DNA of 24,378 bases, from contig CALAIJ010000026.1 of the NCBI GenBank assembly GCA_937923365.1, forward strand, positions 1-24,378, given 5' to 3'. This document shows, one piece after another, positions 1 to 7,952 of this stretch (position 1 is the first letter of the stretch; each line of letters starts with the position of its first letter). Made by a program: the position numbers and the translations under genes. This DNA comes from an uncultured Sulfitobacter sp. (GTDB lineage: Bacteria; Pseudomonadota; Alphaproteobacteria; Rhodobacterales; Rhodobacteraceae). The notes under the pieces were generated by a model. That model searched no databases and was not told the origin of the DNA. It saw nothing but the letters and a program-made list of their open reading frames with translations.

Positions 1-66
1 CACAACGCGCTTTTTGACGGCGCGCTCAAACTGATCACCCCGAAGGTGCTGCACAAATGGCTCTGA
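1..66 (+). CDS. C-terminal end of a cytochrome b561-like protein (partial, 5' end outside window)
   Basis: The first frame is open from base 1 and stops with TGA at 64-66, giving the last 21 residues of a protein that begins upstream. Its end (ALKLITPKVLHKWL) lines up residue for residue with the end of the next gene (ALRIMVPRALHRFL), which is a cytochrome b561-like protein. This makes the partial gene a probable tandem paralogue: a di-haem membrane cytochrome. The next gene starts at 57, inside this one, so the two overlap by 10 bases and are probably translationally coupled. The identification rests on a short segment only. Confidence 0.6.
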   Translation, partial: HNALFDGALKLITPKVLHKWL

Positions 67-599
67 GCCTGCCCAAACGCCGCACCGTCCTGAAAGCCGT
101 GCATTGGATGATGGTGCCTTTGCTGGTCTGGTTCATCCTTGTGACCCCCTCCGACGTGGTCCCGCTGGGGCCGAAGGCGTTCCAGTTCCACTCCATTCTG
201 GCGTTATTCTTTGTGACCCTCTGTCTGGGCTGGACTGCGGACTACATGCGCCGCGGGCTGGCCAGCCGTCCGGGGCCAAAGCTGCCGCCGTGGGCACGGG
301 TCGCGCATCAATGGCTGCACAAACTCTTGATTTGGGGGCTCTTTCTGGTCGCGCTGACGGGGTTCCTGCTGGGTCTGACCTCTGCCGTGCTGCTCAAGGC
401 CGGAGGGTTTCTGCCCATCGCCCCGCCGCTGGACATGCGGCAGGCCAATGACTTTATCGGCACGTTCCACATCTACGAATTCTACCTGCTGGCCGTGATT
501 GCCGTGATCCACGCGGGCTTTCACATCTGGCGGCATCTGCACCTCAAGGACAATGCCCTGCGCATTATGGTGCCCCGCGCGCTGCACCGCTTTCTGTGA
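57..599 (+). CDS. Cytochrome b/b6-type (b561 family) membrane cytochrome
   Basis: This 180-residue protein has about four hydrophobic helices (roughly residues 18-32, 44-60, 88-112, 138-158), the usual size and layout of bacterial cytochrome b561. Histidines suitable as haem b ligands lie in or next to the helices: H16 (AVHWMM), H45 (QFHS), H84/H88 (AHQWLHK) and H138, H152, H156. Family members move electrons between quinol and periplasmic acceptors in the inner membrane; the partner here is unknown. The ATG at 57 lies within the end of the preceding paralogue, so this is the second gene of a tandem pair. The zinc-ribbon gene follows after 59 bases. The family assignment is firm, the physiological role is not. 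Confidence 0.85.
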   Translation: MALSLPKRRTVLKAVHWMMVPLLVWFILVTPSDVVPLGPKAFQFHSILALFFVTLCLGWTADYMRRGLASRPGPKLPPWARVAHQWLHKLLIWGLFLVALTGFLLGLTSAVLLKAGGFLPIAPPLDMRQANDFIGTFHIYEFYLLAVIAVIHAGFHIWRHLHLKDNALRIMVPRALHRFL

Positions 600-658
600 C
601 TGGCAGACGGCAGGTCGCCGCGCTATCTTGCATCTGAACACACCGATCCGAGGACCTG

Positions 659-1783
659 ATGGCCGACACCCCCTTGCGTGATTTCTCTGCTTCGACCGAC
701 ATGGCCGAGCACCGCTTTCCCTGTGAAAGCTGCGGCTCTGACTTGCGGTTTGAACCGGATGCGGGGCAATTGACCTGCGACCATTGTGGCAATACGCAGA
801 TCATCGAAGGCTCCGGTTTCCGGTTGCATCCGATCCGCGAGATGGACCTGAAATCAGGTCTTGCGGCAGACCTTCCCGACGCAGAAATGACGCAGGCGCG
901 CGTGACCTCCTGCCCGAACTGTGCCGCTCAGATCGCCTTTGAAGGCGTGGACCACGCCACCGAATGTCCGTTCTGTGCGACCCCCGTGGTCACGGACACG
1001 GGGCTTTTGCAGCAGATCAAACCACAAGCGGTTTTGCCCTTTGCAATGACCGAGGAAGTGGCCCGCGATGCGCTGTCCGACTGGCTGGGCCGTCGCTGGT
1101 TTGCACCCAACGGTTTGCAGAAATACGCCCGAAAGGGGCGCCGGATGGATGGCATCTATGTGCCCTACTGGACCTTTGATGCGCAGACCAAATCCAACTA
1201 TGTGGGCGAGCGTGGCACTGTCTATTACGAGACCCAGACCGTGATGCGCGACGGCAAGCGCCACCAGATCCGCGTGGCCAAAGTACGCTGGACCCGCGCA
1301 CGGGGCCGTGTGGCACGCTTCTTTGACGACGTGTTGGTGCTGGCCTCTGTCTCGCTGCCCAAAAAATACACCGACGCGTTGGAACCTTGGGACCTGTCCG
1401 CGCTGGAGCCCTACGCGCCCGAGTTCCTTGCCGGTTTCCGCGCGGAGGCCTATGCCGTCCCGCTCGAGGATGGCTTTGCCCAGGCCAGCGGCTACATGGA
1501 CCGGATGATCGAACGTGACGTCAAGTTCGACATCGGTGGCGATCGCCAGCGTGTGCACGACATCCAGACCAAGGCCAGCGGTCTGACCTTCAAACATGTG
1601 TTGCTGCCCGTGTGGCTTGCGGCCTACAAATACCGTGGCCGCACCTTTCGCTTTGTGGTCAACGGGCGCACAGGACGTGTGCAAGGCGAGCGGCCATACT
1701 CTGCTGTCAAAATCTTCTTTGCTGTGGTTTTGGCCGTGCTGATCGCCGCCGCCGTCGGATACGGAGCCGCGTTGAACCAATGA
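659..1783 (+). CDS. Double zinc-ribbon membrane protein of unknown function (TFIIB-type zinc ribbon)
   Basis: The 374-residue protein opens with two zinc ribbons: C22/C25 with C40/C43, and C85/C88 with C103/C106, each CxxC paired with a second CxxC. A long soluble middle region follows, then a conserved-looking LPVWLAAYKYRGR...VNGRTGRVQGERPYS block near residues 318-348, and one C-terminal helix (about 349-371) that would anchor it in the membrane with the ribbons in the cytoplasm. Automatic annotation often labels such proteins as primosomal protein N' or helicase because of the zinc ribbon; no helicase motif is present. The ATG at 659 follows a GAGGA ribosome site. Its TGA overlaps the next start (ATGA at 1780), so it is coupled to the nitroreductase. 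Function not known. Confidence 0.8.
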   Translation: MADTPLRDFSASTDMAEHRFPCESCGSDLRFEPDAGQLTCDHCGNTQIIEGSGFRLHPIREMDLKSGLAADLPDAEMTQARVTSCPNCAAQIAFEGVDHATECPFCATPVVTDTGLLQQIKPQAVLPFAMTEEVARDALSDWLGRRWFAPNGLQKYARKGRRMDGIYVPYWTFDAQTKSNYVGERGTVYYETQTVMRDGKRHQIRVAKVRWTRARGRVARFFDDVLVLASVSLPKKYTDALEPWDLSALEPYAPEFLAGFRAEAYAVPLEDGFAQASGYMDRMIERDVKFDIGGDRQRVHDIQTKASGLTFKHVLLPVWLAAYKYRGRTFRFVVNGRTGRVQGERPYSAVKIFFAVVLAVLIAAAVGYGAALNQ

Positions 1784-2454
1784 CACACTACACGCCTTTG
1801 CTCGAGACCCTTCAGGCCCGCTATTCCTGTCGCGCCTTTCTGCCCGATCCGGTTGCGGACGACGTGATCACCCAGATCGTCACCGCCGCGCGCCATGTGC
1901 CGTCATGGTGCAATGCCCAGCCTTGGCAGGTGGCGATCACCCGTGGCCAAGCCACCGACACCCTGCGCACCGCCTTGATGGATGCAGCAGCCGCGGGCAC
2001 GCCCCCTACCCCCGATCTGGATTGGCCCACAGGCTACACCGGTGACTATCTTGAGCGCCGCCGCACCTGCGGTTTCCAGCTTTATGATGCGGTAGGCATC
2101 GGCAAAGGCGACCGTGACGCGCGGCAGGCTCAAATGCTGCGCAACTACGCGCTGTTTGACGCGCCTCACGTGGCGATCATCCATTCCCCAGCCGAGCTTG
2201 GGCCCTACGGCGCGATGGACACCGGCGGCTTTGTCACAGCCTTCACGCTGGCTGCAACCGCGCTGGGTGTGGCAACCATCCCGCAAGCGGCAATTGCTGC
2301 CTATGCGCCTTTGCTGCGCGATCATCTTGGCATCGCGGATGACCGGCTGATCCTTTGTGCCATCTCCTTTGGCTATGCCGACGATGACGCCCCCATCAAC
2401 CAGTTCCGCACAGCGCGCGCCCCGCTGGATGCCATCATAGACTGGCACGACTGA
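1780..2454 (+). CDS. Nitroreductase family FMN oxidoreductase
   Basis: I use the ATG at 1780, which overlaps the preceding stop as ATGA and begins exactly where homology-like sequence starts ([17 protein letters not shown]). The frame is open upstream to 1612, but that part lies wholly inside the zinc-ribbon gene. The protein is 224 residues, normal for the family. [12 protein letters not shown] near the N-terminus is the usual FMN phosphate-binding region, [10 protein letters not shown] is the conserved S-x-x-N-x-Q-P-W motif, and [21 protein letters not shown] matches the helix before the second flavin contact. Members are cytoplasmic NAD(P)H-dependent reductases of nitro compounds, quinones or enones; the substrate cannot be read from sequence. 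The stop overlaps the dtd start by one base (TGATG). Confidence 0.88.
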   Translation: MTHYTPLLETLQARYSCRAFLPDPVADDVITQIVTAARHVPSWCNAQPWQVAITRGQATDTLRTALMDAAAAGTPPTPDLDWPTGYTGDYLERRRTCGFQLYDAVGIGKGDRDARQAQMLRNYALFDAPHVAIIHSPAELGPYGAMDTGGFVTAFTLAATALGVATIPQAAIAAYAPLLRDHLGIADDRLILCAISFGYADDDAPINQFRTARAPLDAIIDWHD

Positions 2455-2897
2455 TGCGCGCGCTGTTGCAAAGGGTGACGCAAGCATCTGTCACAGTCGA
2501 AGGCGCGGTCATCGGCCAGATCGGCCCCGGTCTGCTGATCTTTGTCTGCGCCATGCCGGATGACACAACCGCCACTGCTGACGCGCTTGCCGCCAAGATC
2601 GCCAAACTGCGCCTTTTCAAAGACGACGCAGGCAAGATGAACCTGAGCCTTGCTAAAACAGCTGGCAGCGCGCTGGTGGTGAGCCAGTTCACTTTGGCTG
2701 CAGACACGTCCCGCGGCACCCGACCTGGGTTTTCCTATGCGGCCAAACCGGACGTCGCAGAAACGCGATACCTGCATTTTGCGCAATCGCTTCGCACTCT
2801 TGGTATCCCCGTTGAGACCGGAAAATTCGGCGCTGACATGTCCGTGGCCCTGACCAACGACGGCCCCGTGACGATCTGGCTGGATACGGACAACTGA
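2454..2897 (+). CDS. dtd: D-aminoacyl-tRNA deacylase
   Basis: The 147-residue length, the start [17 protein letters not shown], the SQFTLAAD motif at residues 77-84 and the NDGPVT motif at 135-140 (the Gly-cisPro loop that excludes L-amino acids) identify Dtd. The enzyme hydrolyses the ester bond of D-aminoacyl-tRNAs and of glycine mischarged on tRNA-Ala, as a cytoplasmic dimer. The ATG shares one base with the upstream TGA, so translation is probably coupled to the nitroreductase and zinc-ribbon genes. It is the last plus-strand gene before a convergent junction and is followed six bases later by a large inverted repeat. The catalytic SQFT threonine and both flanking motifs are intact. Confidence 0.96.
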   Translation: MRALLQRVTQASVTVEGAVIGQIGPGLLIFVCAMPDDTTATADALAAKIAKLRLFKDDAGKMNLSLAKTAGSALVVSQFTLAADTSRGTRPGFSYAAKPDVAETRYLHFAQSLRTLGIPVETGKFGADMSVALTNDGPVTIWLDTDN

Positions 2898-3122
2898 CCC
2901 CTTGGTTTCCGAGCCGCCTTTGCTTGATCGCAGGCGGGCGCGCAGGGGTCCCGGGGATCAAGAGAAATCGCGGAGGGTCACGAGCTTGCTCGGGAAACCG
3001 CTATTTCTCTTGAGCGCCGGACCGCTGGGTGCCAGACAAGGATCACGCACAGGCGGCTCGGCAACCATTTGGTTTTGGAGAGCCTGCAGCCCCCGATCCA
3101 GGCGATGAGCGCAGCGAAGAGC
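2898..3122. other. Convergent intergenic spacer
   Basis: This 225-base gap separates the plus-strand dtd operon from the minus-strand type I secretion genes. It holds the inverted-repeat element listed separately. On its right edge the sequence GAGCC-TAA-GGCTC (3119-3131) forms a small hairpin that overlaps the hlyD stop codon. The short open frames here lack ribosome sites, and I see no gene in it. Confidence 0.7.
2903..3067. repeat. 165-bp nested inverted-repeat element in the convergent dtd/hlyD spacer
   Basis: The outer arms 2903-2929 and 3041-3067 are inverted copies with 24 of 27 positions pairing and no gaps. Inside lies a second pair, 2958-2973 with 2998-3013 (15 of 16 pairing), and at the tip a small perfect hairpin, CGAGC-TT-GCTCG, at 2981-2992. 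The whole element can fold as one long imperfect hairpin on either strand. It begins six bases after the dtd stop and ends about 55 bases before the hlyD stop. It could be a bidirectional terminator, a REPIN- or MITE-like mobile repeat, or a structured RNA. No clear target duplication flanks it and no convincing ORF lies within it. Confidence 0.8.
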
Positions 3123-4313
3123 CTAAGGCTCCCGAAATGCCTCTTTCGACTTGTACAAAGGCTTCAGCAGGTACTGCATCACGGTCTTGGAGCCAGTGTG
3201 CAACTCAACGCTCGCCTGCATGCCGGGCCTGATCTGCAAGGATGCCTGTCGCGCTGTCAGGTTGTCGGTATCTACCTGCAACGTGACCTTATAGTGTGGA
3301 TTGCCATCGGGATCGCGGGCGCGCTCGTCTTTGAACGTATCGGCCGAGATCAGTTTGACCTTGCCCTGCAACGTGCCAAAAATCGTGTAATCATAGGCCG
3401 ATAGCTTGACCGTTGCCGTCTGGCCGGGGCGCACGCCTGCAATGTTCTCGGGCTTGACGCGGGCTTCGACGAACAATTCCTCATCCATCGGGATGATCTG
3501 TAAAATCTCTTCGCCGGGGCGCACAACGCCGCCAATGGTGGTGACGGCCAGATTGTTGACGATGCCGCGCATGGGGCTGACCAACACGGTCCGCTTCAAC
3601 TGGTCATTGCTGGCCTTCAGGTTTTGCCGCAACGTCGCCAGTTCCTTGAGCACGTCGGAGTATTCCTGTGCGCGGTCCAGTTCGGACTGTGTGACGATCT
3701 CGTCGTATTTGATCCGGGCATCCGCATGGGTCTTGCGCGCGCGGGTGACCTCGATCAGGGCGACAATCTTGCGCTCCAGAAGGTTCTCCATCAGATCGCG
3801 TTCCTGCTGGGCCTGCGCCAGCACCCGTTTGGCACCCTCGATCCGGCTGACAAAGTCGGACTGCCGCGCCATCAGCAAAGCGCGCTCGGACGCGACAATG
3901 CTGGGGGTCCGCGAGGCCCACTCGTCAGGCACCTCAAAGTCGAATTGTCCGGCCAGTTCTGCCTCCAGCCGCAAACGGCGGATTTCAAAGGCGCTGATCT
4001 GGTCTTGCAAATCGTCAACTGACGATTGGAATTGCGTGCCATAAAGACGCGCCAGAACTGCGCCGCGCTCGACAATGTCGCCTTCTGCCACGGCCAGTTC
4101 GGCCAGAATGCCGCCTTCAAGGTTTTGAATGATCTGCGGGCGCGAGCTTGAGATCATCGACCCTTCCGCGCGCACGATCTCGTCAACCCACGCGAAAGCG
4201 GCCCAGATCAGGAACACCACCACCGTGGCAGCAGAAAGCCAGACCACCATAGAGGGGCCCCTCATCTGCCTGCCCAATTGCGCGTCCAGCTCGGAGGATT
4301 GGGCAAAGCTCAT
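3123..4313 (-). CDS. Type I secretion membrane fusion (HlyD/LapC-type) adaptor
   Basis: I start at the ATG at 4313, which overlaps the exporter stop as ATGA; the frame is open to 4466 but that part lies inside the ABC gene. The 396-residue protein has a short cytoplasmic N-terminus, one membrane helix (about residues 22-43), a lipoyl/barrel half-motif near 56-90 (ILAELAVAEGDIVERGAVLARL), a long helical hairpin of coiled-coil character (about 98-240), the second half (LVSPMRGIVNNLAV, 244-257) and a beta-barrel end. The C-terminus LLKPLYKSKEAFREP is typical of HlyD proteins. It would bridge the inner-membrane ABC exporter to the TolC-like outer-membrane channel. It is the last gene of the adhesin export operon. 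Confidence 0.95.
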   Translation of the reverse strand: MSFAQSSELDAQLGRQMRGPSMVVWLSAATVVVFLIWAAFAWVDEIVRAEGSMISSSRPQIIQNLEGGILAELAVAEGDIVERGAVLARLYGTQFQSSVDDLQDQISAFEIRRLRLEAELAGQFDFEVPDEWASRTPSIVASERALLMARQSDFVSRIEGAKRVLAQAQQERDLMENLLERKIVALIEVTRARKTHADARIKYDEIVTQSELDRAQEYSDVLKELATLRQNLKASNDQLKRTVLVSPMRGIVNNLAVTTIGGVVRPGEEILQIIPMDEELFVEARVKPENIAGVRPGQTATVKLSAYDYTIFGTLQGKVKLISADTFKDERARDPDGNPHYKVTLQVDTDNLTARQASLQIRPGMQASVELHTGSKTVMQYLLKPLYKSKEAFREP

Positions 4314-6559
4314 GCGGCACCTTTCTGACCGGCCAGATGGCTCAGCACTTGTTCTTTGGGACCGTCGATGGTCATCCGCCCGTTCTGCAACAGCATTGTG
4401 CGTTCGGTCAGGGCCAGAATCGGTGCACGGTGCGTGGCGATGATTGCGGTGCGGCCTTTGATCCATGTCTCCAGACGGCTGACCAATGTGGCCTCCAGCG
4501 TCTGGTCCAAAGCGGCGGTCGGTTCATCCAGCAGGCAAATCTTCGGGTCTTGCAGCCAAAGCCGGGCCCAGCCGATGGACTGGCGTTGCCCGATGCTGAG
4601 GCCGGCACCATTGTCCTTGATCTCCAGATCCAGCCCCTTGTGGTGGCCTTTGACGAAGGGACCAAGCCCCGCAAAGTCAAGCGCGGCTTGCAGGCGGTCG
4701 TCGTCCCGCTCAAGCATGGTCAGGTTCAGGTTGTCGCGCAACGAGCCTGCAAACAGACGCACGTCCTGACCAAGGTAGCCCACAAGGCGGCGCATATCGC
4801 GCGGCTCGATCTGGCTGATCTCGGTGCCGTCGATCATGATCCGGCCCGTTTCGGGCGCGTAGAGACCACTGAGCAGTTTGAGCAAGGATGATTTGCCAGA
4901 CCCGTTGGCCCCCAGAACGGCGACCCGTTGTCCGGCCTTGATGCCCACGCCTTTGATGTCCAGCGTCGGCGCGCCTTCTTCTTCGTACCGGAAGGTGACA
5001 TCGCGCAGCTCGAAATTACCCTCAAGGGTTTCGCGGCGCAGGTAGGTGCGGTCTTCTTCGGCGTCTTGTGCAGCCTCTGCAATATGGTCCAACCCGTCGA
5101 GGGCGGATTTAACGTTGCCCCAGCGCGCCATCGTGCCCGCCAAAGCGGTAAGTGGCGACAGGGTGCGCCCCGTCAGGATGCCCACCGCAATGATGGAGCC
5201 AACCGTAAATTGCCCGATGAACACCAGATAGGTGCCCGCAATGACTGCGCTCACATAGGTCGCCTGTTGCACGCCCTGAGACCAGAATGTCAGCATCGAG
5301 GCCAGCTGCCGCTGCTCGGATGACTTCATCGCCGAGAGCGTATTCAATTCATTCCACAAACGCATCACACGGTCTTCGCCGCGCTGAGTCTTGAGCGTAT
5401 CCAGCTCGAAAATCGTCTCATGCAGCAAGCGCGATGATTTCGCAGATGCGCCTTGGGTTTCCTGCGTCAGCCGGATCATGCGGCGTTGCAAAAAGAACCC
5501 CGGAATGACCATCAGAATGCCGCCCAGCACCAGCACCCAGACCACGTTGCCCGCAATGGAGGCGACAAGGAAAAGGAACACAAAGATAAACGGGATGTCG
5601 GCAATGGTGCCAATGGTGGAGGCGGTAAAGAACTCGCGTACCGATCCGAATTCGCGCATCGCCGAGAACACCTGATTGGGCGCCTGCCCCTTTGTGTCAG
5701 AGCGCATGCCCAGAATGCGGTTCATCAGAATTTGCAGAACGCTCAGTTCGATCTGGCGGCCTGCCCCGTCCATCAGACGGGCGCGGGCGATCTTGATAAA
5801 GGCCTCCATCAGCAAGGCCAGTGCAGCCCCGGCGGCCAGCACCCACAGGGTGGCCTCGGATTGGTGCGGGATCACGCGATCATAAACCTGTAGCGAAAAG
5901 AGCGCCACGGCAACCGCCAGCAGGTTCGCCACAAAGGACCCCAAGGCAATCTCGCCGAACTGGCGGCGAAAGCGCGGGAACTGTCCCCAGAACCAATGGG
6001 ATTTGGTGGCGTCGGTCTTGTGTGTTTCGGCCATCTTGGCCAAAGGCGTTTCCGCCTTGACCAGCAGACCGCTGAAATAGGGGCGGAAATCCTTGACCGG
6101 CACAAAGGCACGGTTGTCAGGACAGGTGGTGTCGAAAATCGTCAGTTGTCCGCGGGACTGGCCCAGCACCAGCAACAACTGGCCGGAGGTCATATAGGCC
6201 AGTGCGGGCCACTGGTTGGCGCGCACATGATCTACCTTGGTGACGTCTGCCAGCATGCCCACGGACTTGAGCCCGTGGCAAATGGCGGTTGCTTCCTCGG
6301 CGTCGCCTGCCCCTTCGCGGGTGGCACCACCGATGGCTTCGAAAAGATCACGCGGGACAACCTCGACACCCAAAAGACCCGCATAGGTCGCGGCAAGCTG
6401 CGCGCGGCCTTTCATGCGTTTCTCGAACAACTTGCCCTCGGGCTCTGCGGGGGACTCCGCCTTTACAGGGACAATGCGGCCCTGATTGCCGTTAGCAATT
6501 GTCAGGGTAAAGGCACCGCGTCTATTGGCCGATCCATTGGTGTTGGCAGCTTGGGTCAA
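4310..6559 (-). CDS. Type I secretion ABC exporter with degenerate C39-like domain (LapB/HlyB type)
   Basis: The 749-residue protein has three parts. Residues about 48-170 form a peptidase C39-like domain without the catalytic cysteine near its start, as in RTX-type exporters where it binds substrate instead of cutting it. Residues about 200-480 are the transmembrane domain, with helices near 205-223, 236-252, 316-334, 339-355 and 434-465. The nucleotide-binding domain has Walker A GANGSGKSS (550-558), Walker B ICLLDEP (674-680) and H-loop H710. Its signature reads LSIGQ (654-658) instead of LSGGQ. The start is TTG, overlapping the TolC stop as TTGA; the next in-frame ATG is at residue 49, so TTG is preferred but not certain. 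It should power export of the upstream adhesin. Confidence 0.94.
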   Translation of the reverse strand: MTQAANTNGSANRRGAFTLTIANGNQGRIVPVKAESPAEPEGKLFEKRMKGRAQLAATYAGLLGVEVVPRDLFEAIGGATREGAGDAEEATAICHGLKSVGMLADVTKVDHVRANQWPALAYMTSGQLLLVLGQSRGQLTIFDTTCPDNRAFVPVKDFRPYFSGLLVKAETPLAKMAETHKTDATKSHWFWGQFPRFRRQFGEIALGSFVANLLAVAVALFSLQVYDRVIPHQSEATLWVLAAGAALALLMEAFIKIARARLMDGAGRQIELSVLQILMNRILGMRSDTKGQAPNQVFSAMREFGSVREFFTASTIGTIADIPFIFVFLFLVASIAGNVVWVLVLGGILMVIPGFFLQRRMIRLTQETQGASAKSSRLLHETIFELDTLKTQRGEDRVMRLWNELNTLSAMKSSEQRQLASMLTFWSQGVQQATYVSAVIAGTYLVFIGQFTVGSIIAVGILTGRTLSPLTALAGTMARWGNVKSALDGLDHIAEAAQDAEEDRTYLRRETLEGNFELRDVTFRYEEEGAPTLDIKGVGIKAGQRVAVLGANGSGKSSLLKLLSGLYAPETGRIMIDGTEISQIEPRDMRRLVGYLGQDVRLFAGSLRDNLNLTMLERDDDRLQAALDFAGLGPFVKGHHKGLDLEIKDNGAGLSIGQRQSIGWARLWLQDPKICLLDEPTAALDQTLEATLVSRLETWIKGRTAIIATHRAPILALTERTMLLQNGRMTIDGPKEQVLSHLAGQKGAA

Positions 6560-7866
6560 ATTGCGTTCCCGTCTGCCAGAATACCCAGCACTTGCGCCAT
6601 TTCCAGCTTGAGCCGGACAGTCTCGTACTTAAGCTCGACCTCCTGCTGCTGCTGGCGGGCGTAGGTCTCGTAGACGCTGACAACATCCAGCACCTGGCGT
6701 TGGCCTGCGTCATATTGTTGCTGGAAGAGGTCAAGGTTTGCCTTGGCCTGTTGGGTCAGCGTTGCGGCCTCGGTGGCCTGACGGCCTTTGGCTGCGATCT
6801 GGCCTTCAAGTTTGCGCAACTGACGGTTCGCGTCCTCGTTGGCTTGATTGACGCGGCGGCCAGCGGCTTCCTTGGCGGCCTCGATGGCTTTGAGCTTGGC
6901 ACCGGTGCCGACACCCAAAAGCGTGTCCGATTTGACCTGAAGGCCCAGCGATGTGTCAGACCCAACCGTCCCGCCTGCTGAAAGACCGGGCAGATTGCCC
7001 GCCCGTTCGACCTTGGCGGCGGCGATGGCGCGTGTCTTCTCGGCTTCGGCCAGAACAACGCTGAGTGGAAGGTCCGTTGAAGAAACCTCGAAGCGCGGCA
7101 CACCGCGCAACCCATCGAGTGGTTTGGCGGACATGGCGTTCAATTCAGCGATCCGCGTTGCGGCCGTTTCGGAGTTGGAACGCACGTCGGCTTTGATCTC
7201 GTTGAGCTTCTGGGTCAGCACATTGAGATCCGACAGGTTGGACACGCCGCCTTTGACGCGTTCCTCCATGATCCATGCGAAATGGCCCATGTCCTGCAAC
7301 GCGGTCTGGGCCAGCGCGGATTTTTCGCGCGCCTCGACGGCGTCGGTATAGAGTGTGAGTGCCGTGTGCACCCGCTCGTTGGTGTCTTGCGACATCTTGA
7401 CGGCGGCCACTTCAACATCGGCGATGGCGAAGGCCCGCTCGCCCTTGAGGCGGCCATTGTCAAACAGCACCTGATCGACGACCAGATTGGCCACAACAGA
7501 GCTGAGCGACGTAAGACTGATCTGTGGTCCGATCTTGGGCAACCAGTTCTTGCTGGCCGCTTCCGAGCGCAGCCGCGCCGCGCGCAATTCGGATTCCGCT
7601 GCCCGCGAATTGGCGGCCAGAACGGCGTCTGCCACTTTGTCGAAACTACTGCCCGTTGGCAGTGTCGCGCGCCGTGCGGCAAGACCCTGAATGATCTGGC
7701 TTTCCGAATTTACTTTTTCTTCGTGGGAGACTTTGCCCACCGACAGGTTGTCTATCGGCTTGAAGCGCGAAACGATACCGTTCTCGCCTCCTGCGTCTGA
7801 CAAACATCCCGTGAGGGTGAATGCAAATGCACACACCACTCCTGCCCTCTTTACACCGTGCCCCAT
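6556..7866 (-). CDS. TolC-family outer-membrane channel protein with lipoprotein signal
   Basis: The 436-residue protein is of TolC/OprM type: long alternating helices with heptad-like spacing and a conserved C-terminal region (FQQQYDAGQRQVLDVVSVYETYARQQQQ, about residues 382-409, given in part). The N-terminus carries basic residues K6 and R7, a hydrophobic stretch and a lipobox LTGC (18-21), so it is predicted to be cut before C21 and lipid-anchored. Leucine at +2 favours the outer membrane. The ATG at 7866 is preceded by an AGAGG ribosome site. Its TGA overlaps the exporter start. It would form the outer-membrane exit duct of the type I system. A lipid anchor is usual in RND-pump channels but less so in type I secretion. 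Confidence 0.9.
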   Translation of the reverse strand: MGHGVKRAGVVCAFAFTLTGCLSDAGGENGIVSRFKPIDNLSVGKVSHEEKVNSESQIIQGLAARRATLPTGSSFDKVADAVLAANSRAAESELRAARLRSEAASKNWLPKIGPQISLTSLSSVVANLVVDQVLFDNGRLKGERAFAIADVEVAAVKMSQDTNERVHTALTLYTDAVEAREKSALAQTALQDMGHFAWIMEERVKGGVSNLSDLNVLTQKLNEIKADVRSNSETAATRIAELNAMSAKPLDGLRGVPRFEVSSTDLPLSVVLAEAEKTRAIAAAKVERAGNLPGLSAGGTVGSDTSLGLQVKSDTLLGVGTGAKLKAIEAAKEAAGRRVNQANEDANRQLRKLEGQIAAKGRQATEAATLTQQAKANLDLFQQQYDAGQRQVLDVVSVYETYARQQQQEVELKYETVRLKLEMAQVLGILADGNAI

Positions 7867-7952
7867 GTACCTGCCTCTAACGTGCGGATTTTTATGGTTA
7901 TATATGGGCGCGGGTCATTTGGTGCCCGCGCCTCATTGTCGTGTCGTGTCGC
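7867..7952 (-). promoter_or_regulatory. Adhesin-tolC spacer with GC-rich stem-loop
   Basis: A perfect 8-bp inverted repeat, GGCGCGGG at 7907-7914 and CCCGCGCC at 7925-7932, lies 21 bases beyond the adhesin stop, with a 10-base loop. On the minus strand it is followed by an AT-rich stretch (ATATATAACCATAAAAAT) rather than a clean T run. It may act as a partial terminator or RNA-stabilising hairpin that lowers exporter expression relative to adhesin. The TATATA/TATAAC sequence could also be the -10 box of a separate promoter for the secretion genes, although no good -35 box was seen. Confidence 0.5.

Noticed and set aside
854..1786. 310-residue minus-strand frame opposite the zinc-ribbon gene
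   Set aside because: The plus-strand gene has zinc ribbons and coupling to its neighbour; the minus frame shows no motif and no ribosome site.
2902..3232. Short open frames in the dtd/hlyD spacer
   Set aside because: They translate the inverted-repeat element, lack ribosome sites, and run into the convergent gene.
4314..4466. N-terminal extension of the HlyD frame
   Set aside because: It lies entirely inside the end of the ABC exporter gene, is rich in Arg/His/Ser and unlike HlyD proteins; the ATG at 4313 overlapping the exporter stop is the better start.
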